From Njordibacter sp937773555 (GTDB taxonomy: Bacteria > Pseudomonadota > Gammaproteobacteria > Pseudomonadales > Balneatricaceae), in the NCBI RefSeq assembly GCF_047730085.1, contig NZ_CP159830.1, forward strand, positions 496,001-560,000: a stretch of 64,000 nt of DNA, given 5' to 3'. The notes beneath the pieces are model-generated. The model did no database searches and was not told where the DNA came from. It saw nothing but the letters and a program-made list of their open reading frames with translations. Position numbers and translations under genes: made by a program. This document shows positions 35,807 through 44,993 of the stretch, one piece after another. Positions within the stretch are counted from its first letter, which is position 1. Every line of letters begins with the position of its first letter.

Positions 35807-36351
35807 AGTAATTTTTCAATAGCGCTCGTCATTGGCCATGAAGTTGGAGACGTCCACTGCCTATAGCGCTCAACAACATTGCCATCTTTATCAATAAGGT
35901 ATTTGTTAAAATTCCAGCTAGGTTCCCCCTTTTGTTGTTCTAAATGTTGAAATACAGGGTGTGCATTAGCACCTTTAACGGCAATAGTTTCACTCATTAA
36001 AAAGGTAACACCAAAATTATAAAAGCAGATTTTAGCAGCCTCTTCTTCGTTTAAAGCGGCTTGATTAAAGGCATTGCTTGGAAAACCAATAACCACTAAC
36101 CCTTGATCTTTGTATTCTTGATGTAATTCTTCTAAGCCTTCAAATTGACCCGTAAAGCCACAGTGGCTTGCAGTATTAACTAGCAACAGTGGTTTTCCAG
36201 CTGTCACTGCACATAGGTCCAGTGGTGTTCCGGAGTGGAGTTGTTTTAGGTTGTGTTTGAGCCATGGCGCGCATGACGCCAAAGCGGAGTGTGAAGCAGA
36301 CAGGCTAACAAGAAAGCCCAATAAACAATGTATAACGTGGCGTGTCGGCAT
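35803..36351 (-). CDS. Exported glutathione peroxidase-family protein
   Basis: The 182-residue protein carries a signal peptide (residues 1-25, ending HSALA) and the thioredoxin-like GPx fold. The active-site block is LLVNTASHCGFTGQFEGL with peroxidatic Cys, and FPSNAFNQAA and PSWNFNKYLID supply the Gln, Trp and Asn of the catalytic tetrad. A periplasmic peroxidase that uses thioredoxin-like donors is likely. The start codon has no good Shine-Dalgarno. Confidence 0.9.
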   Translation of the reverse strand: MPTRHVIHCLLGFLVSLSASHSALASCAPWLKHNLKQLHSGTPLDLCAVTAGKPLLLVNTASHCGFTGQFEGLEELHQEYKDQGLVVIGFPSNAFNQAALNEEEAAKICFYNFGVTFLMSETIAVKGANAHPVFQHLEQQKGEPSWNFNKYLIDKDGNVVERYRQWTSPTSWPMTSAIEKLL

Positions 36352-36424
36352 AATAAGGGGTTGTCCTTGGTTTATATATAACTAATACGCATAACAAAAA
36401 GCATAAAATGCTATTTTTGGAATA

Positions 36425-36449
36425 ACAAGTTTGGTATGCTCAAACTTGT
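36425..36449. promoter_or_regulatory. 9-bp-arm inverted repeat upstream of metY
   Basis: ACAAGTTTG and CAAACTTGT are exact complements with a 7-nt spacer, 30 bp before the metY start. The site could be an operator or a leader hairpin. It does not look like any SAM riboswitch I know. Confidence 0.45.
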
Positions 36450-36478
36450 ATCTAATTCTACAACAACAGGAGTGTTTC

Positions 36479-37750
36479 ATGAAGTTAGAATCTTTAGCAT
36501 TACATCACGGCTATGAATCCGAAGCCACCACTAAAGCGGCGGCAGTACCTATTTACCAAACCACCTCATACACCTTTGATGACACCCAACACGGTGCTGA
36601 TTTATTTGATCTTAAGGTTGCAGGTAATATCTATACCCGAATTACTAACCCGACCACAGCGGTACTGGAAGAACGGGTGGCTTCAATGGAAGGTGGTATT
36701 GCCGGCTTAGCCGTAGCATCTGGCATGGCTGCCATTACTTATGCGGTGCAGTGTATTTGTGAAGTAGGTGATAACATCGTCAGCACTAGCCAAGTGTATG
36801 GTGGCACGTACAACTTGTTTGCTCATACGTTGCCACGCCAAGGCATTGAGACACGATTTGCTTCTCACGATGATTATGCGGCATTAGAAGCTCATATAGA
36901 CAGCCGCACCCGAGCTATTTTTTGTGAGTCTATTGGTAACCCAGCGGGTAATGTTGTTGATATTGCAAAACTGGCTGAAATTGCCGAACGTCATGGTGTT
37001 CCCTTGATGGTAGATAATACTGTAGCAACTCCAGTATTGTGCCGACCTATAGAGCACGGAGCACATATCGTGATCCACTCCTTGACCAAATACATTGGCG
37101 GCCATGGCACTACCATTGGTGGTATGATCGTTGATTCTGGCAAGTTTGACTGGGTGAAGAATAAAGAGCGCTTTGCTGTGCTTAATACACCAGACCCTTC
37201 TTATCATGGTGTCGTGTATACGCAAGCCTTAGGCCCAGCAGCTTACATTGGCCGTTGCCGGGTGATCCCATTGCGGAATACTGGCGCTGCTATATCTCCC
37301 CACAGTTCATTTATGTTGCTGCAAGGTTTAGAAACCTTATGCTTGCGTATGGAACGCCATTGCGATAACGCTGAAACTGTCGCTCATTATCTTCAAAACC
37401 ACGCCAAGGTAGAGTGGGTAAATTATGCAGGTTTAGAAAATAGCCCTTACCAAGCCACTTGTAAAAAGATCTGTGGTGGTAAAGCCTCAGGCATCTTGAG
37501 CTTTGGTGTGGCAGGTGGTCGAGAAGCAGGCGGTCGTTTTATTGATGCGCTACAAATGATTTTGCGATTAGTGAATATTGGTGATGCTAAGTCTCTGGCC
37601 TGTCACCCAGCCTCTACCACTCATCGGCAGTTGAATGAAACAGAACTTGCTGCAGCTGGTGTGACGGAAGATTTAGTGCGAATCTCTGTGGGCATTGAGC
37701 ACGTGAGTGATATCATTGCTGATATTGAACAAGCATTAGAGAAGGTATAA
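36479..37750 (+). CDS. metY: O-acetylhomoserine/O-succinylhomoserine sulfhydrylase
   Basis: The start is ATG 36479 behind CAGGAGTG, giving 423 residues. The Cys/Met metabolism PLP fold is clear: LALHHGYESEATTKAAAVPIYQTTSY, YTRITNPTTAVLEERVASMEGG, MVDNTVATP, and HSLTKYIGGHGTTIGG with the PLP Lys. The length and the N-terminal ALHHGY fit the MetY branch, which makes homocysteine from O-acetylhomoserine and sulfide, rather than MetB. The thioesterase gene follows after 6 bp. Confidence 0.92.
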   Translation: MKLESLALHHGYESEATTKAAAVPIYQTTSYTFDDTQHGADLFDLKVAGNIYTRITNPTTAVLEERVASMEGGIAGLAVASGMAAITYAVQCICEVGDNIVSTSQVYGGTYNLFAHTLPRQGIETRFASHDDYAALEAHIDSRTRAIFCESIGNPAGNVVDIAKLAEIAERHGVPLMVDNTVATPVLCRPIEHGAHIVIHSLTKYIGGHGTTIGGMIVDSGKFDWVKNKERFAVLNTPDPSYHGVVYTQALGPAAYIGRCRVIPLRNTGAAISPHSSFMLLQGLETLCLRMERHCDNAETVAHYLQNHAKVEWVNYAGLENSPYQATCKKICGGKASGILSFGVAGGREAGGRFIDALQMILRLVNIGDAKSLACHPASTTHRQLNETELAAAGVTEDLVRISVGIEHVSDIIADIEQALEKV

Positions 37751-37756
37751 ATATTC

Positions 37757-38170
37757 GTGTCCACTTCAACGCCTAATTCAGCACCTAAGCCAATAGCCAT
37801 GCCCGAAGGGAACCCTTCGCTGCGCACTATTGCCATGCCTGCCGACGCTAACCCTGATGGGGATATTTTTGGTGGCTGGATTATGTCTCAAATGGACACC
37901 TCTAGTGGTGTATTTGCAGCCCATGTTGCTAAAGGGCGGGTAGTTACAGTGGCAGTAGATGCCATGACCTTTCATAAACCTGTGTATATAGGGGACGATG
38001 TAAGTTGCTACTGCAGTGCGGCTAAGCGCGGCACTACCTCTATTACTGTGCATGTGGAGGCGTGGGTTAGGCGCCACCACAGCGACACAGTAGACAAGGT
38101 AACAGAAGGAATGTTTACCTTCGTGGCGGTAGACAGAGACGGCAAACCAAAACCATTGCCTAGTGCGTAA
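37757..38170 (+). CDS. Acyl-CoA thioesterase, YciA type
   Basis: The 137-residue hot-dog protein starts at GTG 37757, 6 bp after metY. It has LRTIAMPADANPDGDIFGGWIMSQMD with the catalytic Asp, VAVDAMTFHKPVYIGD and VEAWVRR, all typical of YciA. Its 3' end overlaps a decayed alcohol dehydrogenase gene on the other strand, so the last residues (KPKPLPSA) may not be ancestral. Confidence 0.9.
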   Translation: MSTSTPNSAPKPIAMPEGNPSLRTIAMPADANPDGDIFGGWIMSQMDTSSGVFAAHVAKGRVVTVAVDAMTFHKPVYIGDDVSCYCSAAKRGTTSITVHVEAWVRRHHSDTVDKVTEGMFTFVAVDRDGKPKPLPSA

Positions 38171-38435
38171 TGACTAGTTTAGTTTTGGCTATTGCCTTGG
38201 ATAGGTAGTCGAAGGCCTCAATGATTTTTGTAAATGGGTAACTGCAGTCAATGACTGCTTTTACCTTTTTTTATCACCTTAGAAGCGTTAAGCGTTTAGG
38301 CTCCGCCTAAGGTGTTACATACCACATCAAAATCACACACCTGCGCTAAAAAGTCTTCTTTTTTGTAATCAATCACCTGGTCAGCACCAAGCGTCTTAAC
38401 GAAATCTGCACTAGCTAAGCAAATTATTACTAATA
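38160..38435 (-). pseudogene. Decayed zinc-type alcohol dehydrogenase / quinone oxidoreductase
   Basis: On the minus strand, 38417-38300 reads ASADFVKTLGADQVIDYK and then FDVVCNTLGG, the cofactor domain of the MDR superfamily. After a frameshift, 38226-38160 reads IIEAFDYLSKAIAKTKLVIT and stop, the usual C-terminus. The middle has several stops and the N-terminal two thirds are gone. The fragment explains most of the 369-bp gap before the sulfatase gene. Confidence 0.75.
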
Positions 38436-38539
38436 GCAGTTATTAAACCGCAGGCGACTGACGATGTTTTTCTCCCCTGAATAACTGGAAAGCGTGTGTT
38501 AGTCTATTATTGATAAATTTGGCAGGTAAGGAAATTTTT

Positions 38540-40174
38540 GTGACGCAAAAAAACATACTTTTCATCATGTTAGACCAACTACGAGCAGACGCTCTGTCGT
38601 GTTATGGTAACGGTGTAGTGGCTACACCCAATATAGATCGCTTGGCACAGAACGGTGTGAAGTTTAACCGCTGTTACGTACAAGGGACTAGTTGTGGTAA
38701 TTCGCGAGCTTCCTATTATACAGGCCGGCACGTGCGTTCCCATGGAGCAACCTGGAATGGTTGGCCGAACAGGGTTGATGAGTTGACTTTGGCAGATCAT
38801 TTAGCAGCCTGTGGTATGAGTACTACCCTAATGGGTAAGACCCACATGAAAGCAGACTTCTCTGGGATGCGCCGCTTAGGTCTTGAACCACAATCGGAGT
38901 TAGGGCGGTTTTTGAGTAACGCAGGGTTTGGCCAAGGTGAGCATGATGATGGTTTGCACACTGTGGGAGTGGCAGGTAATTATGGCAAAGGTACCCCAGC
39001 TTACTTTGACTATTTGCGCAAGCAGGGGTACGAAGCAAAAAACCCTTGGGCTAATTGGGCTAACGCAATGGAGGATGAAGAAGGGGTAGTGCGTAACGGT
39101 ATGTTTTTAAAACATGGTCACCTACCATCAAGAGTGGCTAGCAAACATTCAGAAACGGCCTACACCACCGACCGCGCTATTGAAATGATGCAACACATGG
39201 GGCACCAAAACTGGTGTTTACACGTGTCATATATTAAACCCCATTGGCCTTTGGCGGCTCCAGCGCCTTACCATCAAATGTACCGTGGTGTGGACTTACC
39301 ACAAGCGAGTAAGTGTGAGGCCCAAAAACATAACGCCCACCCTATTTACCAAGCGTTCATGGCGTTGCCTCAAAGCCAAACCTATTCCCAAGATGACTAT
39401 CGTAATCACGCTTTGCCAACCTATTATGGTTTAGTAAAGGAAATAGATGACAACTTAGGCCGCCTATTTGCTAGCTTAGAAATGCAAGGTCAAGATAAAA
39501 ATACCATGATCGTTTTAACGTCGGATCATGGTGACTTTTTTGGTGACCATTGGTTGGCAGAGAAAGACTTGTTCCATGATGTGGTGACTCGCGTGCCTTT
39601 GCTTATTATGGACCCTAGCCCAGCGGCTAACTCAAGCCGCGGTAGTGAGTGTGATCAATTAGTGTGTGCCATTGACCTAGTTCCCACCTTTGTTGATTGG
39701 GCCGGTGGTAAGCCCCAGTGGAACTGGTTAGAAGGCCAATCATTGGTGCCTGTGCTGCATAAAACTGCAGCTGTTGATCGAGATTGTGTGGTGTCAGAAT
39801 GTGATTATGGTGTTATGGGGTTTGCTAAACAATTAGGCCGTACTAGGGATAATGCTCGCATGACCATGTTGTATGATGGACGTTACAAATACGTTCATTG
39901 TTTAGGGTTTAAACCGATGTTGTTTGACTTACAAGAAGACCCCCAAGAGTTTTCTGACTTAGGCAGGGATGAGGGTTATGTAGCTATCCGTGGGCAGCTC
40001 AGCGAACAAATGTTGGATTGGTCAGCGGGGCTGAAGAACCGTGTCACGGTGAGTCAGGAAACCTTTGGTCAGCGTGAAGGCAAGGCTGGCGAGGTGGGCA
40101 TTCTAATTGGTTATTGGCAACAAGAAGATGTGCCTCAGGCGCTGCGGCTGGAACCAGAGGTGCCACTTAAATAG
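38540..40174 (+). CDS. Sulfatase / phosphonate-monoesterase-like hydrolase (cytoplasmic)
   Basis: I start at GTG 38540, behind AAGGAA, giving 544 residues. The alkaline phosphatase-like fold is clear: ILFIMLDQLRADALSCYGN with the metal-binding Asp, LTSDHGDFFGDHWL with the Asp-His pair, and KYVHCLGFKPMLFDLQEDP. The nucleophile site is C52-G-N-S-R rather than the usual C-x-P/A-x-R, so the formylglycine recognition motif is altered. There is no signal peptide, so it acts inside the cell. The substrate is unknown, and an imported sulfate or phosphonate ester fits. The AGE epimerase gene follows. Confidence 0.85.
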   Translation: MTQKNILFIMLDQLRADALSCYGNGVVATPNIDRLAQNGVKFNRCYVQGTSCGNSRASYYTGRHVRSHGATWNGWPNRVDELTLADHLAACGMSTTLMGKTHMKADFSGMRRLGLEPQSELGRFLSNAGFGQGEHDDGLHTVGVAGNYGKGTPAYFDYLRKQGYEAKNPWANWANAMEDEEGVVRNGMFLKHGHLPSRVASKHSETAYTTDRAIEMMQHMGHQNWCLHVSYIKPHWPLAAPAPYHQMYRGVDLPQASKCEAQKHNAHPIYQAFMALPQSQTYSQDDYRNHALPTYYGLVKEIDDNLGRLFASLEMQGQDKNTMIVLTSDHGDFFGDHWLAEKDLFHDVVTRVPLLIMDPSPAANSSRGSECDQLVCAIDLVPTFVDWAGGKPQWNWLEGQSLVPVLHKTAAVDRDCVVSECDYGVMGFAKQLGRTRDNARMTMLYDGRYKYVHCLGFKPMLFDLQEDPQEFSDLGRDEGYVAIRGQLSEQMLDWSAGLKNRVTVSQETFGQREGKAGEVGILIGYWQQEDVPQALRLEPEVPLK

Positions 40175-40231
40175 ATTAAACTTTGCGCGTGCCCTAAGTT
40201 ACTGATGAGGCGCTTCACGCATAGGAGTCAC

Positions 40232-41425
40232 ATGAATAGAATACAAGCTTCAGGTTTTCGAGATGTCAGCTTTCTTGCTCAACATATTCAAACCACTATG
40301 GATTTTTATCACCCCCAAGCTATCGATACTAAAGGTGGTTTTTTTCATCACTTTCGTGATGACGGCAGTGTCTACGACACTGACACTAGACATTTAGTCA
40401 GTAGTGCGCGGTTTATCTTTAATTACTGCGAAGCAGCGCGTTATTTTGACAACAAAGAGTACCTTGCTACTGCGCGCCATGGCCTAAATTACCTTCGCAC
40501 TGCTCATTTAAACCCTATGAGTGGCGGCTACGCTTGGCTTATTAACAATAGCCAAAAAGTAGATCAAACTAATCATTGTTACGGCTTGGCTTTTGTTTTA
40601 TTGGCCTACGCTTCTGCTGTAAAAGCTGGCATCACCGAAGCCCAAGCATACCTGCATGAAACCTTTGCTGTTATGGAGCAACACTTTTGGTTGCCTGAGT
40701 ATGGCCTTTACGCCGATGAAGCCAGTGCAGATTGGCAAACAGTGCCAGCGTATCGTGGGCAAAATGCTAATATGCACTCATGTGAAGCACTTATTGCAGC
40801 CTTTGAAGCCACCGGGCATGAACCTTATTTGGATCGAGCAGTGCTGCTAGCAGAAAATATTTGTGTGCGCCAAACCCAAACCACCCAAGGGCAAATATGG
40901 GAGCACTATAACGCTGCTTGGCAGCCAGATTGGAATTACAACAAACACGATCCTAAACACTTATTTCGCCCATGGGGTTATCAGCCCGGGCACTTCACTG
41001 AGTGGGCAAAATTATTACTCATATTAGATCGCCACACACCAAAGCCATGGTTTGTAGAGACGGCTAAAATGCTGTTTGATAAAGCCTTAGAAAAAGCCTG
41101 GGATCAGGAGTATGGTGGTTTGTGTTATGGGTTTTCCCCTGGCGGTGAAATCTGCGACACCGATAAGTATTTTTGGGTTCAGGCAGAATCCATTGCAGCG
41201 GCGGCGTTACTGGCTAAAAAAACTGGTGAACAGCGTTATTGGCAATGGTATGAGGCATTATGGTCCTATGCATGGACACATTTTGTAGATCATGAAAATG
41301 GCGCTTGGTACCGCATTCTCACGCGTGAAAATAACAGCTATGATGACCTTAAAAGCCCTGCTGGAAAGACCGATTATCACACCATGGGAGCCTGCTACGA
41401 AGTGATTAAAAGTTTACGGTTGTAA
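40232..41425 (+). CDS. AGE-family epimerase/isomerase
   Basis: The start is ATG 40232 behind AGGAGTC, giving 397 residues. The alpha/alpha barrel of the N-acylglucosamine 2-epimerase family is seen in GGFFHHFRDDGSVYDTDTRHLVSSARF, NHCYGLAFVLLAYA, NMHSCEALIAAFEATG and WGYQPGHFTEWAKLLLILDR, with catalytic His residues in the last two blocks. It is closest in pattern to the sugar isomerases of the YihS/mannose-isomerase branch. It follows the sulfatase by 57 bp, so a sulfated or unusual sugar could be the shared substrate. Confidence 0.88.
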   Translation: MNRIQASGFRDVSFLAQHIQTTMDFYHPQAIDTKGGFFHHFRDDGSVYDTDTRHLVSSARFIFNYCEAARYFDNKEYLATARHGLNYLRTAHLNPMSGGYAWLINNSQKVDQTNHCYGLAFVLLAYASAVKAGITEAQAYLHETFAVMEQHFWLPEYGLYADEASADWQTVPAYRGQNANMHSCEALIAAFEATGHEPYLDRAVLLAENICVRQTQTTQGQIWEHYNAAWQPDWNYNKHDPKHLFRPWGYQPGHFTEWAKLLLILDRHTPKPWFVETAKMLFDKALEKAWDQEYGGLCYGFSPGGEICDTDKYFWVQAESIAAAALLAKKTGEQRYWQWYEALWSYAWTHFVDHENGAWYRILTRENNSYDDLKSPAGKTDYHTMGACYEVIKSLRL

Positions 41426-41479
41426 GTCTGTTTATTGTCGATTTAGTGTTCTAGTTTTAATCAGTTAAATGCTAATGTG
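41423..41479. promoter_or_regulatory. Shared upstream element, copy A (before mmgE/prpD)
   Basis: These 57 bp match 51708-51763 (one gap, roughly 85% identical by eye), including TTTATTGTCGATTTAGT and a following TTTAATCA-x3-AATGCTA block. Copy A lies 92 bp before the MmgE/PrpD start and copy B 53 bp before the mttB start. It is a candidate binding site for the GbdR-like regulator or another common activator. Confidence 0.6.
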
Positions 41480-41571
41480 AAAGGCATTCTGTCCTGTCCC
41501 GTGAGTGGCTTGGTGCAACTAATTAATCTCTTTGCAGTATTTATTACTGGTATTAACACGGAGCTGACCTA

Positions 41572-42903
41572 ATGCCAAAAAAAGACTCTGTAAGGCAGTT
41601 TTTATTAGCTATTAGCTTTGATCATTTACCCCCCGAAGTGATTGAACAGGCAAAAATTTGCTGTTTTGACCTGCTTGGCACGGCGGTGGGTGGTAGCCGT
41701 TCCCGCACAGCATCAATTATCACACAGCATGCGCTGGACCATTTCGGTGCTGGCACCAATATTACTGCAGTACAACCCTTACTAGGCGGCAACCCTATAA
41801 GCCCTGTGGGAGCTGCTCTGGTGGGTGCAGCCATGATTGATGCACTGGACTGTCACGATGGTCAGCGAGATACCAAAGGGCATGTAGGTTGCAGTATGCT
41901 GCCTAGCCTGATTGCAGTTTTAGAGTCTCAGTCGCGGCCTGTCACGGGTAGTGAGTTAATTAGTTTGATTGTTGCTGGTTATGAAATAGGCACTAGAGCT
42001 GGTATGGCATTGCATGGAACAGTGACTGATTATCATACGTCTGGTGCATGGGGTGCGGTCAACTGTGCAGCGTTAACCGCTCATGTTTTAGGGCTTAATG
42101 AAGAACAATTTAATCACGCTGTGGGCATTGCTGAATATCATGGGCCACGCAGTCAGATGATGCGAAACATTGACCACCCTACCATGCTAAAAGATGGTTC
42201 TGGATGGGGTGCCATGGCGGGCACCTCGGCAGCATATTTGGCAGCTGAAGGCTTCACAGGAGCCCCCGCCATCACTATTACCGCCGATAATGTAGCTTCT
42301 TATTGGCAGGATTTGGGCCAACATTGGCAGATCCTCAATCAGTATTTTAAACCTTACCCGGTATGCCGTTGGGCTCAGCCAGCTGTTGCGGCCTGCTTAA
42401 GTTTGCGTTTGCAGCATCACTTTGATCCACGCTTGGTAGAGCAAATTACGCTTTGGACTTTTCATGAAGGGGTGCGGTTGTTCAGCAATGTGCCTAATAA
42501 TACCGAGCAAGCTCAGTATGCCATCAGTTTTCCAGTCGCCATGGCCGTGTTAAATGGTGTGATTAGTACGGATGATGTTTACAGTGGTTTTAACGACGCA
42601 AAGGTCAAAGACATGATTGGTAAAGTCACGTTATTGGAAAGTGCCAAATATAATGAGGTATTTCCAGCGCAGCGTTGGGCGCATGTCTGTATCCGCATGG
42701 TAGACGGTACAGAAATGGTATCAGACCCTCATGAAGCCCTAGGGGATCCTCATAAGCCTATGAGTAAAGTACAATTCCAGGATAAGTATATGAACTTGTG
42801 CGAGCCGGTGTGGGGCCGCAAAAAAGCTCAACAGGTGTTGGCCTATATTGAGCACTTGGAAAGTGGCAATTTAGCAGATTTAATGGCCTTAGTCCGCAGT
42901 TAA
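41572..42903 (+). CDS. MmgE/PrpD family protein
   Basis: The 443-residue protein has the MmgE/PrpD pattern: VIEQAKICCFDLLGTAVGGSR, ALVGAAMIDALDCHDGQRDTKGHVG, YEIGTRAGMALHG-x-SGAWGA and YFKPYPVCRWAQPAV. The family includes 2-methylcitrate dehydratase, cis-aconitate decarboxylase and many uncharacterised hydratases or isomerases. There is no methylcitrate-cycle neighbour, so another hydroxy- or unsaturated acid is likely. It is convergent with the ABC ATPase gene (4-bp overlap). A decayed copy of its 3' part sits at 50.3 kb. Confidence 0.88.
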   Translation: MPKKDSVRQFLLAISFDHLPPEVIEQAKICCFDLLGTAVGGSRSRTASIITQHALDHFGAGTNITAVQPLLGGNPISPVGAALVGAAMIDALDCHDGQRDTKGHVGCSMLPSLIAVLESQSRPVTGSELISLIVAGYEIGTRAGMALHGTVTDYHTSGAWGAVNCAALTAHVLGLNEEQFNHAVGIAEYHGPRSQMMRNIDHPTMLKDGSGWGAMAGTSAAYLAAEGFTGAPAITITADNVASYWQDLGQHWQILNQYFKPYPVCRWAQPAVAACLSLRLQHHFDPRLVEQITLWTFHEGVRLFSNVPNNTEQAQYAISFPVAMAVLNGVISTDDVYSGFNDAKVKDMIGKVTLLESAKYNEVFPAQRWAHVCIRMVDGTEMVSDPHEALGDPHKPMSKVQFQDKYMNLCEPVWGRKKAQQVLAYIEHLESGNLADLMALVRS

Positions 42904-44981
42904 TTAGCCAGCTGTATAACAGGAATCATAGCCCCTAAAAAGTCATCAGATAAGTGGCATCTAAGCTCATGGTTATCAGCCATCAACTTCATTGTGGGTA
43001 ACTCTTTTTCGCAACGATTATCAGCAACCTGCTGTTTATGCTGACAGCGCGTTTGGAAAGGGCAGCCTGATGGTGGGTTCATGGCTGAGGGTATATCACC
43101 GTCTAAGACAATATGTTTGCGCTTAATGCTAGTGTCGGCAATTGGAACTGCCGACAACAAAGCTTCAGTATAGGGATGGTAGGGGGGGCTAAATACCTGA
43201 TCAGTACTCCCCATTTCTACCACATGACCTAAATACATAACCATTACCCTATCTGAGATATAGCGAACGATCGATAGGTCATGACTAATAAACAGCATGG
43301 TGGTTTTATTTTTTCTTTGCAACTCCATTAGCAGGTCCGTTACAGCTGCCTGAACCGAAACATCTAACGCAGAAACGGGCTCATCGGCTACGACTACTTG
43401 AGCGTTGCCTGCGAATGCGCGAGCAATGCCGACACGTTGTTTTTGACCGCCTGATAACTGGCGTGGCTTGCGCAGAGCAAACTCCCTGGGCAGTTTAACC
43501 AAATCCAATAGCCCCAACATTCTTTGCTCACGGTCCTCCTCGCTAGTGCCTACCCTAAAAACCTCAAGGGCGCGTACAATTTGGCGGCCAACGCTCATAG
43601 ACGGGTTAAGGGTATCAAATGGATTCTGAAATACCATTTGAATGGCGGATACAGACTCAACCCCACGGTCATGGATTAAGGTGCTTTGAATATCCTTGCC
43701 AAGCAAGTTAGCAGTGCCTGCACTGGCTTCTTCTAGGCCTAATAACATTTTGGCCAGAGTGGATTTACCGCAACCAGACTCGCCAACAATAGCAAGAGTT
43801 TCTGATTCTCGTGCTTCAAAGGTGATGCTCTCATTGGCCTTAACAACACGCTTTTCTCCACTACCAAATAAAGCACTGGCTGCAACCTCATAATATTTTT
43901 GTAGCTTATCAACTTTAAGAACCACTTCACCTATTTGGGTAGATTGCCTATTTTCAGCAGCTACTGGAGGGTTTAGCCAGTCTATTTGGTTGATTCTTAC
44001 ACAGCGTGAAGAATGGTAATGATCGTCTGTCAAAGACAGCATGGGAATTTCATTTTGGCCACATGTTTGGGCATCATAATAATTACACCGAGGACCAAAA
44101 TTACAACCGTTGGGGCGCTCATGGGGTAACGGGAAGTTACCGGGTATAGTGACTAAAGGGCGGGCATTTTTATCTGCGCCGGGCAATGGAATTGAGCGGA
44201 ACAAAGCTTGGGTATAGGGATGACGCATACGCTCAAATACTTTTTCAATCGGCCCAGCTTCTATAGCCTCACCAGAATACATCACACAAATATCATTACA
44301 GGTCTCCAATACTAAGCCAAGGTTATGGGAGATAAATAGCATGGAAGTGCCATATTTCACTCCGAGCCCTTTGACGAGGTCGACAATGCCTGCTTCAATA
44401 GTGACATCCAGTGCCGTGGTGGGTTCATCAAGGATCAACAATGACGGCTTTGACATCAGCGCCATAGCAATGACAATACGTTGCTGTTGGCCACCGGATA
44501 GCTGATGTGGATAACTATTTAATATTCGCTCTGGGTCTGACAGCCGAACATCTTCAACCACTTGCATGGCTAGATCCCAGGCGGCTTTGGCAGAGCTTCC
44601 TTGATGGATCATGGGCACTTCCATGAGTTGCTTACCGACTTTCATGGACGGGTTCAAAGAGGCCATGGGTTCTTGATAAATCATGGCAATTTCAGAGCCA
44701 CGCAAATGGCGCAGTTCTTCTTCGTTCATTGTGTTGAGCTCTCGGCCCTTAAATTTTATGCTACCGCCCACAATTTTGCCATTTACACCAAGGTCTTGCA
44801 TCACGCCTAAGGCTACGGTAGATTTGCCGCAGCCAGACTCCCCCACAAGGCCCATCGCTTGACCTTGCTCTACCACACAAGAGAAATCCATTACTGCAGG
44901 AATTTCACCCAGTCGAGTAAAAAAGCTGATTGACAAGTTGTCTATTTCTAAAATAGGGCCATCGTAATCCCACTGTTGCAT
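42900..44981 (-). CDS. Fused DppD-DppF type ABC ATPase
   Basis: The 693-residue protein contains two complete nucleotide-binding domains in one chain. The first has GESGCGKSTVALG, LSGGQQQRIVIAMAL and LLILDEPTTALD. The second has GESGCGKSTLAKM, LSGGQKQRVGIARAF and VVADEPVSALD. Each ends with the oligopeptide-type C-terminal block containing conserved Cys residues (GCNFGPRC; GCPFQTRC). It drives the dipeptide-type importer encoded upstream (44994-48956). Its start has AAAGGAG and lies 12 bp from the permease gene. Confidence 0.93.
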   Translation of the reverse strand: MQQWDYDGPILEIDNLSISFFTRLGEIPAVMDFSCVVEQGQAMGLVGESGCGKSTVALGVMQDLGVNGKIVGGSIKFKGRELNTMNEEELRHLRGSEIAMIYQEPMASLNPSMKVGKQLMEVPMIHQGSSAKAAWDLAMQVVEDVRLSDPERILNSYPHQLSGGQQQRIVIAMALMSKPSLLILDEPTTALDVTIEAGIVDLVKGLGVKYGTSMLFISHNLGLVLETCNDICVMYSGEAIEAGPIEKVFERMRHPYTQALFRSIPLPGADKNARPLVTIPGNFPLPHERPNGCNFGPRCNYYDAQTCGQNEIPMLSLTDDHYHSSRCVRINQIDWLNPPVAAENRQSTQIGEVVLKVDKLQKYYEVAASALFGSGEKRVVKANESITFEARESETLAIVGESGCGKSTLAKMLLGLEEASAGTANLLGKDIQSTLIHDRGVESVSAIQMVFQNPFDTLNPSMSVGRQIVRALEVFRVGTSEEDREQRMLGLLDLVKLPREFALRKPRQLSGGQKQRVGIARAFAGNAQVVVADEPVSALDVSVQAAVTDLLMELQRKNKTTMLFISHDLSIVRYISDRVMVMYLGHVVEMGSTDQVFSPPYHPYTEALLSAVPIADTSIKRKHIVLDGDIPSAMNPPSGCPFQTRCQHKQQVADNRCEKELPTMKLMADNHELRCHLSDDFLGAMIPVIQLAN

Positions 44982-44993
44982 GATCCTGCTCCT

